45,492 nucleotides of DNA, from positions 1 to 45,492 of the forward strand of contig JABFGI010000013.1 of NCBI GenBank assembly GCA_013112535.1, read 5' to 3'. Position 1 is the first letter of the stretch; the number at the start of each line of letters is the position of its first letter. The notes under the pieces were generated by a model. It did not search any database, had not been told where the DNA came from, and saw nothing but the letters and a program-made list of their open reading frames with translations. The stretch comes from Pseudomonadota bacterium (lineage in GTDB: Bacteria > Pseudomonadota > Gammaproteobacteria > Eutrophobiales > Eutrophobiaceae). Position numbers and translations under genes: made by a program. Of the stretch, positions 25,272 to 35,043 are shown piece by piece.

Positions 25272-25721
25272 ATGAATCAACCTATTTTAAAGCAGTCGAT
25301 CAATAATCAAAGAGGAGCAGCATTGTTATTCGCCCTTATATTTCTGGTCATATTGACAATGCTGGCATTGTCATCCATGAACACTAATATTCTGGATGAA
25401 AAAATGGCTTCTAATTCACAAGAAAAAAACCGTGCGTTTCAAGCAGCTGAAACAGCTCTAACAGTTGCTCTTCTAAATAACGATGCTTACAAAGTACCTA
25501 ACTTTAGCGGCAATGTGGATGATATTGGTGACTACGATGCTGATACAACATACACATTGCAATTTATTGAGTCTAAAGATGCAGGCTCAGTATTTCAGAC
25601 TGGTTCACTTATCACTGGTTCAAGCAGCGGTCAAAAGTACAACTTTTATAATCTTTCAATTACCGCAACAACTGAAACAGGTGCATCCTCATCTATAAAT
25701 GCAGGAGCATGGCACCTATAG
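25272..25721 (+). CDS. pilX: Type IV minor pilin PilX
   Basis: A 149-aa PilX-type pilin. It lacks the canonical G|FTLIE processing motif; instead RGAALLFALIFLVILTMLALSSM and NRAFQAAETAL follow, as is normal for PilX. It is thought to sit at the pilus tip with PilY1. It lies 15 nt after pilW. Confidence 0.88.
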   Translation: MNQPILKQSINNQRGAALLFALIFLVILTMLALSSMNTNILDEKMASNSQEKNRAFQAAETALTVALLNNDAYKVPNFSGNVDDIGDYDADTTYTLQFIESKDAGSVFQTGSLITGSSSGQKYNFYNLSITATTETGASSSINAGAWHL

Positions 25722-25757
25722 GTGCGATACAGATTTAATTTTTATGGAGTACATACA

Positions 25758-26153
25758 ATGAACATTAAACAATTACCAAACATGAGTACACGGAGAACAA
25801 AAATGTTTCATTTATTAAAAAATTTATTTTTTATTACTTTGATGGCTTTTTCATATCAAAGCATGGCAGCAAATAAAACCATACAAGTTATTGATAAAGG
25901 ACAAGATGGTAATTCACGATATTATACTGCTGCCTGTCCCGACGGCACTAACGGTAGTGTAGTTGTTTATTTTCAGGAAACAGGCAATACCGAAGTATCT
26001 CCTCAGATGCTTGAATTGACTGGTCCAGTTGGCACAGGTACATCACCTAAACCTCAAGTTATAAAAGTTTGCGCAGCTGTAGGTTCTGATAAAGAACAAT
26101 GCAAGGGAGGTTCTTGGAGCGTGCAAGACGCTGCCAAGGCTAGCTGCAAATAG
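25758..26153 (+). CDS. Small secreted Cys-containing protein between pilX and pilY1
   Basis: About 131 aa. A signal peptide (MFHLLKNLFFITLMAFSYQSMA) precedes a mature domain of about 95 residues with four Cys (AACPDG, KVCAAVG, EQCKGG and the last but one residue), so two disulfides are possible. I do not recognise it. It has no pilin N-terminus. Two starts are plausible: ATG 25758 (GGAG upstream) or ATG 25803 (GGAG at 25792, exactly at the signal peptide). Its position inside the operon suggests a role in PilY1 or minor pilin export or folding, where PilY2 sits in some species. Confidence 0.65.
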   Translation: MNIKQLPNMSTRRTKMFHLLKNLFFITLMAFSYQSMAANKTIQVIDKGQDGNSRYYTAACPDGTNGSVVVYFQETGNTEVSPQMLELTGPVGTGTSPKPQVIKVCAAVGSDKEQCKGGSWSVQDAAKASCK

Positions 26154-26223
26154 AACATGATTTATATACAAATACATTTTAATCAATTTACTAATTTGAA
26201 TTTATATTCAAGAGGATAACAAC

Positions 26224-29200
26224 ATGTTACGACTCTTCTATCATAGAAACATATACTTACTTATTACTTTCATACTGACATTCGGTTCTGGTGTTAGCCA
26301 GGCTGATGACACAGAAATATATTTTAGTTCTGGCAGTTCATCAGGAAATACCAGTAATGCTATTTTACCCAATGTATTACTCATTCTGGATACATCAGGC
26401 AGTATGACCGCATCTGTTTATGATGGAGGAGTAAATATTGGTACTCGAATAGAATTAATGAAAGAAGCCATGGTAGATATTATCAATGGCGTCGAAGACG
26501 TTAACATGGGTTTGATGCGCTTTACCTATAATGATGGTGGCGCTGTAGTCTATCCAATCGCAGGTATTGATGATCCGGCTGCAAATACTGTATCTGAACC
26601 AGACGATACTGTCCGCACATTGTCTTATTCAGTCAGCAGTTCAAGTGATGATGCTGAACAGGAATTAACAGGTAATACTGTCACGATTAATGATGCCGTT
26701 TTAAATATAGATGAGCTTACTGCTGGAAATGGATTCGCCACAGCTCAGATAAACACCAGCGCAAATGATGCAGGTGAATATTTAACTACTACCTACACAA
26801 CTTGGCGAATGTATTCTGATAGTCGTGTATTGAATGGCTTGCGATTCACTGGTCTAAATATACCCGCTGGGGCAACCATTACAGAAGCAACATTGAAACT
26901 AACCGATCGTGATGGTATTAACGGTTCCGATTCAGGAACTGTAACTGGTGAATTGGTAGCAAACTGTTCTGATTACTCTGGTGCGGCAGCAAATATAATT
27001 ACAACTAGATTAGCAGCTACACCAACAACAGCAACAGCTGTCCAAACTTTTGGTGCTTTTGACCCCGAACCAGTTGATGTAACAAATATAGTTACAGAAC
27101 TCGTTGGTGTTGGCGCCGGTACTGCCGGTAATTCTTTATGTCTTTTTTTTCAAGGAACCGGTTTGAGTGCCAGAAGCTTTCATAGTTTTGATACCAATTC
27201 CGCTAACGCTCCTTATTTAGAAGTTAAGTACACCACTGCAGTAACAGCAGCAGATCAAACTACCGGCCTGCGTTTTCAAAATGTGGTAGTGCCGCAAGGC
27301 GCATCAATAACCGACGCAAAACTAATACTCACTCCATATGGAAGCGATGCGACTGCTGGTGAAATTATAGATATTCGTGCAGAAGATGTTGATGACTCAA
27401 CAACATTTACCACGGGTGCTAGTGATATTAGTGCCCGTCCAACTACGACAAATTTTACAAGATGGACTTTACCAGCAACTACTGATCAATCGCCAATTAC
27501 CAGTTGTACCGACGGTACATGTACTGGCAATAGCCTGGCCCAGGTTATACAAAAAGTAACTGATAGAGCTGGCTGGTGTGGTGGTAATGACCTTAATTTA
27601 ATTATCGAAAAAAATAACGGCAGTAAAGATTTTTATAGTTATGACGGTGACTTAGGGTTATCTGCACAATTGCAAGTAACTTACGATGCAACGGGAACGC
27701 TAGGTTGTGTTGTCGATACAGATACTGCACAAATCGCTACAGGAAATGATGATGCGGAAAATTCAACTCGTGGAAGTAGTGACCTTGACTTTGAACCTGG
27801 CATTGATGTCGGTCTTCGATTTCAAGATATGAATGTTCCGCAAGGCGCAACTATTCTATCAGCAACGATATCCATCACTGCATATACTAATGACACTGGC
27901 TCATCTACAGATATAACAATATATGGTGAAGATGAAGATGATGCTGATAGTTACGGTAATGTCAGCACACGAACTAAAACAAGTGCTTCAGTTTTATATG
28001 AACCACCAAATTGGACGACAGATACAGTCTATACAACTCCTGATTTATCAACAATTGTTCAGGAAATAGTAGATCGTACTGGCTGGGCTGATGGAAATGA
28101 TATGGCCTTTATTATGGAAACTACGGGCTCTAATAGACGTGGACGAACTTACAATAATGATCCGGCAAAAGCCGCAAGATTATCCATCACCTATCAATCG
28201 ACCGGTGGCTTCAGCCCTGTAAAAACGGTACGTGAGAAACTAGTTGAACTTGTCGGTGACTTGCCAACCTCTGACTGGACACCAATTACGGAAGTGCTTT
28301 ATGAAGCTGCACATTACTGGCGCGGAGATAGCGTTGTATACGGTAAAAGCCGTGATGGTTTAAGTAAGACACGTCTCAGTCATCCTGGAACTTATTGTGC
28401 AGACGATAATGATTGTGGTGGTGCAAACACAGCGTCGTATCCACCATATGGTATATATGAAGCAAGTGGATGTAGTGATGCTAACCTTGATGCTTCTGCA
28501 TGTTCTTCACGTTCAATACAAGGTACGCCAGATTATATAAGTCCTTTTAAGTCTGAACTGAGCTGTGCTTCTAACTACCAGATATTGTTAACTGATGGCG
28601 AAGCTAACTCTGCCAACATGGAATCAACTATCGAAAGTGAATTCTCTGGCATCAGCTGTCGTTCTCAAGATTCATTAGGCGGTTCTCTTTCAACTAGTGA
28701 AAGGTGTTCTATTGATTTAGCTGAGTATCTTAATGAAGAAGATCAGTCATCGACTCTTGATAATAACCAAACTGTTACAACTTATACGGTTGGTTTCAAT
28801 ATCAGTAACCAGTATTTAAAAGATATAGCTATCGAAGGTGGCGGCACATTTAGCGAAGCAACCACTGCTTCGGATTTGGTCACTGTTTTTGATACCATTT
28901 TGACAGACGTTAAGAGTGATCCAACATCGATTGTGTCACCGTCATTGGCAACCAACGCTTTCAACCGTTTGTTTAGCCGAGACGATGTTTACTTTGGCTT
29001 GTTTACACCAGAGTTAAACTCATCCTGGGATGGTAATGTTAAAAAGTATACGGTTTGTACCGAAATTGGCATATTACCAAACTGTGACTTTGTGACTCGC
29101 ATACTTGATGCTAATAATGAACAGGCTGTTGATATTGATAATCGATTTAAGACAACATCAACCAGTGTCTGGTCTGATCTCATCGATGGTATTGACACAA

Positions 29201-31107
29201 CCGAAGGTGGTGTTGGTGGTGAGATGACCGACTATACTGAGAGAGTAGTCTATACCGAAACCACTGCTTCAGGCACACAACCATCATCAGGTACTGCTTT
29301 AACGGGTAGTGGTTACAAAATTACTTCATCTAACTGGTCATCTACTGACCTTGCGACTGTTCGTAGTGCAGTATGTCCGACCCCATCTACTGCAGCGGGC
29401 TCAGATTGCGAAGACCGTATGTTATGGATGTTAGGTAAAGTGATTACGGAAGAAGAGACTGATGTCGATACGGATACTCGTTGGACAGTAGGAGATGTTC
29501 TACATAGTAGTCCTGTTACGATTACCTATGGTGGTGCAGATAGTGATAGTGATGGTATCTACGATATTTTTTATGACAAAATTATCTTTGGTACCAACGA
29601 TGGCGGTCTAAGAATGGTCAATGCTGATACAGGTAAAGAGGACTGGATATTTCTACCTCAGTCAACCATCGACCTACAGCAGTCTCTATATGTTAACCCT
29701 GAAGGTGATCATACGTATGGTATAGATTTAACACCTATTGTAGACATCAATGATGTTGATGGAGATGGTGTTGTTGAACCGTCGGATGGTGATACCGTAC
29801 ATGCTTATTTTGGAATGCGACGTGGCGGTAAATTCATTTATGCGCTTGACCTAACAGCAAGCCTAAGCAGTGCCTCGTCTCCTGTTGTTCCTGATTTCTT
29901 ATGGAGAATTGAAGGCGGCGTTACAAGTTCTGACTTCCAATACCTGGCTGATACCTGGTCACAACCACAACTCAGTACGATTCTGACGACAACTGGATCA
30001 CAGAATGTACTCATTTTTGGTGGTGGTTATGACGATAGTTTGGACAATGGTTTTGGAACCACAGCAACAAGTACTAATGACAATAACGGAAATATGATAT
30101 TTGTCGTCGACCCATCAAATGGCTCTTTAATCTTCTCCATAGGTGGTTCAAGTACCAATGCTACAATTCAAGTACCTGACATGCACTTTTCAATGGCAGC
30201 AAAACCAGCAATTCTGGACACATCAGGTGATGGTAATGATAACCGTATCTATATTGCTGATACTGGTGGTCAGGTATGGAGAGTAGATCTGGCAAGCGAT
30301 ATTGCTATGTCAGGCTCAGCTGGTAGTACGGTTGTAGGACGATTAGCAAATATATCAACTGATGGAACTCCTGAAGATGAACGCCGATTCTTTGAGGTCC
30401 CAGAAGTTGCTGCTGTTATCGATACAGTATTTACGGATACTAACCAAAAATACTATCTGGTTTCTATTGGTTCCGGAAACAGATCTCATCCTTTGGATGA
30501 AACCGTTCATGACCGTTTCTATGGATTCAGAGACTTTACCATTGGCGACATGACTGGTGGTTCTGGTTCAGCTTCGAACCTGGCGCAAAACTATCCTCAA
30601 TCATCAGGAGTACCGATAAACGAGTCTTTATTAATAGATGTTAGTCTAAACGTACTTGATGAAGACGATTCAGCGACTGATGCGTCATACGGTTGGTATT
30701 TGGATTTTTACACCACAGGACATGAAGGCGAAAAATTACTGTCTAGTCCAATTATTATCGGCGGCAATGTCTTCTTCACCACTTATGAGCCAGATGCCGG
30801 TAATGACCTTGATGCTTGCGCAGCTAATCTGGGTGGCGGCAGATTGATTGGTTTCGATGTCCTTTCAACCAGAGGATTCACAACCGATACTGAAGATAGA
30901 ACTATCACCGATGATATCCGAGGAATTGCCTCAGGAGTCATACCCTTTTATTCACCAGACGGCATATATGGCTTAATCGGTGTGGAAGGTGGTGTGTGGC
31001 AACCTGATGATGTTGATGAGGCTTGTGAATTTGGAAAAACATGTACCAGTGCCGGCCTCAAAATGGGTGAGAACAAAGCAGTCCAGACTTACTGGTCAGA
31101 GTTGTAA
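26224..31107 (+). CDS. pilY1: Type IV pilus tip adhesin/assembly protein PilY1
   Basis: A 1627-aa protein with a signal peptide (to about residue 27), a von Willebrand A domain with MIDAS D56-TSGS, and the C-terminal PilY1 beta-propeller containing the Ca2+ loop DVDGDGVVEPSDGD. PilY1 binds surfaces and regulates pilus extension and retraction. It is much longer than the roughly 1160-aa Pseudomonas protein. The extra length is an insertion of about 500 residues inside the VWA domain with three related modules, each opening GLRF...(I/V)P.GA.I..A.... (residues 205, 348, 530). A good ribosome site (AGAGGA) precedes the ATG. Confidence 0.93.
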   Translation: MLRLFYHRNIYLLITFILTFGSGVSQADDTEIYFSSGSSSGNTSNAILPNVLLILDTSGSMTASVYDGGVNIGTRIELMKEAMVDIINGVEDVNMGLMRFTYNDGGAVVYPIAGIDDPAANTVSEPDDTVRTLSYSVSSSSDDAEQELTGNTVTINDAVLNIDELTAGNGFATAQINTSANDAGEYLTTTYTTWRMYSDSRVLNGLRFTGLNIPAGATITEATLKLTDRDGINGSDSGTVTGELVANCSDYSGAAANIITTRLAATPTTATAVQTFGAFDPEPVDVTNIVTELVGVGAGTAGNSLCLFFQGTGLSARSFHSFDTNSANAPYLEVKYTTAVTAADQTTGLRFQNVVVPQGASITDAKLILTPYGSDATAGEIIDIRAEDVDDSTTFTTGASDISARPTTTNFTRWTLPATTDQSPITSCTDGTCTGNSLAQVIQKVTDRAGWCGGNDLNLIIEKNNGSKDFYSYDGDLGLSAQLQVTYDATGTLGCVVDTDTAQIATGNDDAENSTRGSSDLDFEPGIDVGLRFQDMNVPQGATILSATISITAYTNDTGSSTDITIYGEDEDDADSYGNVSTRTKTSASVLYEPPNWTTDTVYTTPDLSTIVQEIVDRTGWADGNDMAFIMETTGSNRRGRTYNNDPAKAARLSITYQSTGGFSPVKTVREKLVELVGDLPTSDWTPITEVLYEAAHYWRGDSVVYGKSRDGLSKTRLSHPGTYCADDNDCGGANTASYPPYGIYEASGCSDANLDASACSSRSIQGTPDYISPFKSELSCASNYQILLTDGEANSANMESTIESEFSGISCRSQDSLGGSLSTSERCSIDLAEYLNEEDQSSTLDNNQTVTTYTVGFNISNQYLKDIAIEGGGTFSEATTASDLVTVFDTILTDVKSDPTSIVSPSLATNAFNRLFSRDDVYFGLFTPELNSSWDGNVKKYTVCTEIGILPNCDFVTRILDANNEQAVDIDNRFKTTSTSVWSDLIDGIDTTEGGVGGEMTDYTERVVYTETTASGTQPSSGTALTGSGYKITSSNWSSTDLATVRSAVCPTPSTAAGSDCEDRMLWMLGKVITEEETDVDTDTRWTVGDVLHSSPVTITYGGADSDSDGIYDIFYDKIIFGTNDGGLRMVNADTGKEDWIFLPQSTIDLQQSLYVNPEGDHTYGIDLTPIVDINDVDGDGVVEPSDGDTVHAYFGMRRGGKFIYALDLTASLSSASSPVVPDFLWRIEGGVTSSDFQYLADTWSQPQLSTILTTTGSQNVLIFGGGYDDSLDNGFGTTATSTNDNNGNMIFVVDPSNGSLIFSIGGSSTNATIQVPDMHFSMAAKPAILDTSGDGNDNRIYIADTGGQVWRVDLASDIAMSGSAGSTVVGRLANISTDGTPEDERRFFEVPEVAAVIDTVFTDTNQKYYLVSIGSGNRSHPLDETVHDRFYGFRDFTIGDMTGGSGSASNLAQNYPQSSGVPINESLLIDVSLNVLDEDDSATDASYGWYLDFYTTGHEGEKLLSSPIIIGGNVFFTTYEPDAGNDLDACAANLGGGRLIGFDVLSTRGFTTDTEDRTITDDIRGIASGVIPFYSPDGIYGLIGVEGGVWQPDDVDEACEFGKTCTSAGLKMGENKAVQTYWSEL

Positions 31108-31128
31108 AAGTTACACTTAACAGCATTT

Positions 31129-31167
31129 ATGAGGTTAGTGATTGAACTAACCTCATTGCTTTTTTTA
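31129..31167 (+). terminator. Rho-independent terminator after pilY1
   Basis: An 11-bp perfect stem ATGAGGTTAGT/ACTAACCTCAT (31129-31139 and 31146-31156) with a short loop, then seven or eight T. It ends the minor pilin operon, so the pilE-like gene 55 bp further on is separately expressed. Confidence 0.9.
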
Positions 31168-31230
31168 CTATCATTACAGTAAGCTGATGTATACTTTTGT
31201 TATTTATAAACAAGCTAATGGGTGAAAGAA

Positions 31231-31635
31231 ATGAAATATTCAACACAAAAGACTAACAAAATGAAGCAATCGGGTTTTACTCTAATTGAACTAATGATTG
31301 TTGTTATCATTATTGGAATTCTTGGTGCCATTGCAGTTCCTTCTTATAGAGCGTACGTCATATCAGGAAAACGTTCGGAAGGTAAAGCAGCACTTGAAGT
31401 AGCCCGTGGACGACTGGAACGTTGGTACTCGGATAACAATGCGTACTCCGCAGCAGCCATTGCTGCCGAATCAGAAACAGGCGAATATACGGTTGCCTAT
31501 GCTGGCGATGGTCAATCCTATGTTCTCACCGCTAGCCCTCAAGGTTGGGCTGATCCTGACTGCGGAGATTTGACACTTGCCTCTACAGGTATAAGAGGAG
31601 CCGGAGGAGATGTAGATACTTGCTGGAGCAAATAA
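31231..31635 (+). CDS. pilE: Type IV minor pilin PilE
   Basis: A 134-aa prepilin with leader ending SG|FTLIELMIVVIIIGILGAIAVPSYRAYV and a C-terminal disulfide loop pair (DPDCGDL, VDTCWSK). PilE-type minor pilins close the pilY1 cluster in Pseudomonas. The frame opens at GTG 31222, but ATG 31231 is preceded by GGTGAAAGAA and is preferred; ATG 31261 would give a shorter leader. It could also act as a major-pilin-like subunit; the compact size favours PilE. Confidence 0.87.
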   Translation: MKYSTQKTNKMKQSGFTLIELMIVVIIIGILGAIAVPSYRAYVISGKRSEGKAALEVARGRLERWYSDNNAYSAAAIAAESETGEYTVAYAGDGQSYVLTASPQGWADPDCGDLTLASTGIRGAGGDVDTCWSK

Positions 31636-31669
31636 ATCAGCGTTACTATATTTATCTTATCTTTTAAAC

Positions 31670-32422
31670 ATGTTAGTGAAACGTATTTCTCTTGTAGTTT
31701 TTGTATTGTGTTTGACAATAACTTTCTTTAATTCTGATTATGCCTATTCAGAAATTTCAAATGATACAAGCAGTGTTAAAACGCTAAATAAAGCATCGAG
31801 AACAATTTCATTTAGAGATCTTTATCAACGCATTTATTCTGGTAAAGCAACATTAGAACAAGTCAAACTAGCATTAACAACAAAAGACTCGACAAAATTA
31901 GTCAATACCATGCATGCTCTTTATGCTATGAGATGGCATGCAGGTGTTCACAATTTATTATATAAAATGTGGGAAATTGATAAGGATGAGGCTCCTAAAA
32001 TTAGTTGGGATTTAATTGAAAAACCGCCTGTTCGAATTGCATTAGCAAGTACTATTAACAGAATTGACATACTTAAAAGTAAAGATATAAGAGAATATAT
32101 TCGTTCATTTAAATATGATGATGATGTTCTGAATCGTGGGCAAGCCCTTGTCGCTTTGGGTTTGAATGGTGACCCTGTCGATGTTCCCTATCTTGAAGAA
32201 ATGGCAGATAGCAATAACAGATACCTAACTCAAATAGGTGTTTCATCACTGGCATTTATGGAAAACTCGACTGCGAAAGAGTCATTAATTTCACTCGCTA
32301 AAAAGCATTATGACACCCCGAGAGGAAAATTAATATTGGATGTACTATCTAGATCTTACAATGTTGTCCCTGTAAGCAAAGAGGAATATGAAAAAGCTAA
32401 TGCCGAAGAAAATATAAACTAA
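31670..32422 (+). CDS. Secreted HEAT-like repeat protein, unknown function
   Basis: A 250-aa protein with a signal peptide (to about residue 27, SDYAYS). A helical body follows in which segments such as PPVRIALASTINRI, LNRGQALVALGLNGDPVDVPYL and NRYLTQIGVSSLAFMEN..AKESLISLAKK look like HEAT repeats. It lies 35 nt after pilE and is probably co-transcribed. It ends tail-to-tail with the next gene, the stops sharing CTAA (32419-32422). No specific function can be assigned. Confidence 0.65.
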   Translation: MLVKRISLVVFVLCLTITFFNSDYAYSEISNDTSSVKTLNKASRTISFRDLYQRIYSGKATLEQVKLALTTKDSTKLVNTMHALYAMRWHAGVHNLLYKMWEIDKDEAPKISWDLIEKPPVRIALASTINRIDILKSKDIREYIRSFKYDDDVLNRGQALVALGLNGDPVDVPYLEEMADSNNRYLTQIGVSSLAFMENSTAKESLISLAKKHYDTPRGKLILDVLSRSYNVVPVSKEEYEKANAEENIN

Positions 32423-32886
32423 CTACACTTTTCTTTCATTTGTTGTTTAGTATTTTCTATTTTTTCCTGTCTTTCCTCTTCCGTCATTCTAACTAGATTG
32501 CCTTCTTCATCTACCTTGTTTGCTCTAGGTCTTACGGTTAAAGAATTCAAACTTTCTTTTAATTGCTGGCATTGTTCTTTCTTTCTCTTTTCTTCATCCT
32601 TTTCTTTTTCCTGATTTTCCCTGGCAACCAATCTTTCTTCTCTTAAAGAATTAACTTTTTCCACTGTTCTTTGCAAGTCTTGTTGCGCATTACTGGGATC
32701 AACTGCAGGTGGTGGAGCTATCTTTTCTACTTTGACATCTGAAACTGGCGGGGATTGTGAATAATGTGTGTCCCCATTCTCGTCAACCCATTTATACATT
32801 TCTGCAGTCGAAACAGTACTAATTAAAAGCATTATAAGAGCAATGTTCATTTTGACGGTTAAATCACACATTTTTATTGAACCCAT
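32419..32886 (-). CDS. DUF4124-domain secreted protein
   Basis: Up to 155 aa. The start drawn is ATG 32886, but ATG 32850 (MNIALIMLLISTVSTA) begins directly at a signal peptide and may be the true one. The DUF4124 motif MYKWVDENGDTHYSQSPP follows, then a long charged, probably coiled-coil region rich in Glu/Lys (about 75-135). DUF4124 proteins are common envelope proteins of unknown function in Gammaproteobacteria. Confidence 0.75.
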   Translation of the reverse strand: MGSIKMCDLTVKMNIALIMLLISTVSTAEMYKWVDENGDTHYSQSPPVSDVKVEKIAPPPAVDPSNAQQDLQRTVEKVNSLREERLVARENQEKEKDEEKRKKEQCQQLKESLNSLTVRPRANKVDEEGNLVRMTEEERQEKIENTKQQMKEKCS

Positions 32887-33011
32887 AGTTACTTTAAAGT
32901 ATATAATACTAGAATATTTCTTAAATCATAGTACCTAATTTATTGATTTAAACCAAAAAATACTTGATCCTAAATATCACTTTTCAGGTATTTTTGAATA
33001 AGGAGAACCTT

Positions 33012-33482
33012 ATGAATAAAACAACTATAAACATAATAATTCTGACTCTTGCTTTCGCAATTAATTCAGAAATTATGGCAGCAGTTAAAATTGTTGAATG
33101 TGCAGATAGTCAAGGAAATACAATCTTTTCTAAAACCTGTCCAGCAGGGTATTCTGTCATCAGCGAAAAAAAGCTATCTATTTCAAAAGGTTCTTCTGGT
33201 GATGAAGAAGGAGATATTAATTACGATAAAGTTTCCGCCACCATGTATTTAATAAAAGAAGGTTGTGCAGCCTGTGAGGATGCAAAGGAATATTTAACAT
33301 CATTAGGAGTTAAAGTTAACGCAATTTATATTGAAGACGACCTTGAACAGCAAAATAAATTAAAAGAGTTAGCTGGTGAGCTCAGAGTTCCCTTCACTAT
33401 TGTCGGTGAAACATCACTTAAAGGTTATAATCAATCAAAGTTCGAAGCAGCAGCTAACGAAGAAGCATCACGCAAAAAATGA
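33012..33482 (+). CDS. Secreted DUF4124-like / glutaredoxin-fold fusion
   Basis: About 156 aa. The start at 33012 follows AAGGAGAA and leads into a signal peptide (to about residue 24, EIMAA). The mature N-terminus has VECADSQGNTIFSKTCPAGYSV, a DUF4124-like pattern with two Cys. A glutaredoxin-like domain follows (MYLIKEGCAACEDAKEYLTSLGVKV...LAGELRVPFTIVGE..LKGYNQSKF), with a C-A-A-C active site and the cis-Pro in RVPFTIV. It is likely a periplasmic thiol oxidoreductase. The frame is open further upstream (from 32964), but that stretch has no ribosome site. Confidence 0.75.
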   Translation: MNKTTINIIILTLAFAINSEIMAAVKIVECADSQGNTIFSKTCPAGYSVISEKKLSISKGSSGDEEGDINYDKVSATMYLIKEGCAACEDAKEYLTSLGVKVNAIYIEDDLEQQNKLKELAGELRVPFTIVGETSLKGYNQSKFEAAANEEASRKK

Positions 33483-33518
33483 GGCATACTGGCATAGCTT
33501 TTTAAAAAAAATTAAATT

Positions 33519-34472
33519 CTAGGCAGTTTCTGTTTCTTGAAGAAGTTCTTTCGGCAAAGAAAAGACGACTCGCTCGGTAATACCAGGATTTTCTTCAACC
33601 ATTGAAGCGCCCCAGTCTTTTAATTGAGCAATAACTTCTTCAACCAGAATTTCAGGTGCAGAGGCACCAGCAGTTAAACCAATATTTTCTTTTCCATTCA
33701 GCCATTCTCTATCTATTTCTGAAGCATCATCAATCAAGTAAGCGGGAACACCAACTTTTTGCGACAGCTCCATCAATCGCGTCGAGTTAGAACTGTTTGG
33801 TGAGCCTACAACTAGAATAAGATCGCATTTTGAAACCAGATTTTTAACGGCATCCTGTCTGTTTTGAGTGGCATAACATATATCTTCTTTCTTCGGGCCA
33901 TCAATACTCGGGAATCGTTTTCTTAACGCATCTATTACTTCAGCCGTATCATCCATCGATAATGTTGTTTGTGTAACAAAAGCTAACCGTTCAGGATTTT
34001 TAACTTCCAATTTCAGTACATCATCGACTGACTCAACCAGATACATTCCACCTTTACCATTTTTTGGTTGGTATTGCCCTATCGTTCCCTCAACTTCAGG
34101 ATGTCCTTCATGTCCGATCAAAATACATTCGGTTTCTTCATCCTGATATTTACCTACTTCCATATGTACTTTTGTTACCAATGGACAGATTGCATCAAAG
34201 ACTCTGAGGCTACGACGAGCAGCTTCTTCCCTGACTGCTTTCGATACTCCATGTGCACTGAAAATAACTGTTGAATCATCAGGCACTTCATCCAGTTCTT
34301 CAACAAATACGGCGCCTTTATCACGTAATGAATTAACAACATGTTTATTGTGAACCACTTCATGTCGAACATAGACCGGCGCGCCAAACAAAGATAAAGC
34401 TCGTTCAACAATCTCTATAGCACGGTCAACACCAGCACAAAAACCACGTGGGTTAGCGAGTAAAATTTGCAT
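33519..34472 (-). CDS. ispH: 4-hydroxy-3-methylbut-2-enyl diphosphate reductase
   Basis: The last step of the MEP isoprenoid pathway, yielding IPP and DMAPP with a [4Fe-4S] cluster. The 317 residues carry the three cluster Cys contexts: [28 protein letters not shown] and [13 protein letters not shown], plus VGSPNSSNS and TAGASAPE. It is the distal gene of the murJ-ribF-ileS-lspA-ispH block. An fkpB gene, which lies between lspA and ispH in E. coli, is missing; only 58 nt separate them. Confidence 0.96.
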   Translation of the reverse strand: MQILLANPRGFCAGVDRAIEIVERALSLFGAPVYVRHEVVHNKHVVNSLRDKGAVFVEELDEVPDDSTVIFSAHGVSKAVREEAARRSLRVFDAICPLVTKVHMEVGKYQDEETECILIGHEGHPEVEGTIGQYQPKNGKGGMYLVESVDDVLKLEVKNPERLAFVTQTTLSMDDTAEVIDALRKRFPSIDGPKKEDICYATQNRQDAVKNLVSKCDLILVVGSPNSSNSTRLMELSQKVGVPAYLIDDASEIDREWLNGKENIGLTAGASAPEILVEEVIAQLKDWGASMVEENPGITERVVFSLPKELLQETETA

Positions 34473-34530
34473 CTTGTTATCCTGTAAAGTTTTCTCTATT
34501 TATTAAATTTAGTCGGATTATATCAATATC

Positions 34531-35043
34531 TCACGTATCATTCTCGCTATCATTCAGCCATATAGCATCAATAATCAACATAAAGGCACCAATAAATATA
34601 GCAGAATCAGCAATATTGAAAGTGGGCCATGGGTTAAATATCTGCCATGGCAAGAAACCTAATGAAACATCAATAAAGTCAATCACATAGCCATAAACTA
34701 TTCTATCCCAGACATTGCCAATTACACCACCAAGCACTAGCGCTAACGCATAATACAAACATCGTTTGTTCGTTGTCAGACTTTTCATCCATATAATCAA
34801 GATAATACTTACTACAGTACCCAGACCGATAAAAAAGAAACGTTGCCATCCCCCTGCCTGACTCAGAAAACTAAAAGCCGCGCCAGTATTATGAGTCAGC
34901 ATAAAATTAAAACCGGGAAAAACAGTAAAAGATTCATAAAGTTCTAATTTCTGAACAGCATAAAACTTGGTTAATTGATCCAGAATGATGACCGCTAAAG
35001 ATAAAGCTAATCCTTTAAATACTCTGAACCTTGTATCAGGCAT
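34531..35043 (-). CDS. lspA: Lipoprotein signal peptidase (signal peptidase II)
   Basis: An aspartic protease of the inner membrane that removes prolipoprotein signal peptides. Four transmembrane segments are visible, with the family motifs [36 protein letters not shown] and [11 protein letters not shown], the last two bearing the catalytic Asp pair. I start it at ATG 35043, which overlaps the ileS stop by 8 nt and has GAGG upstream; the frame is open to 35073. About 170 aa, normal for LspA. Confidence 0.95.
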   Translation of the reverse strand: MPDTRFRVFKGLALSLAVIILDQLTKFYAVQKLELYESFTVFPGFNFMLTHNTGAAFSFLSQAGGWQRFFFIGLGTVVSIILIIWMKSLTTNKRCLYYALALVLGGVIGNVWDRIVYGYVIDFIDVSLGFLPWQIFNPWPTFNIADSAIFIGAFMLIIDAIWLNDSENDT

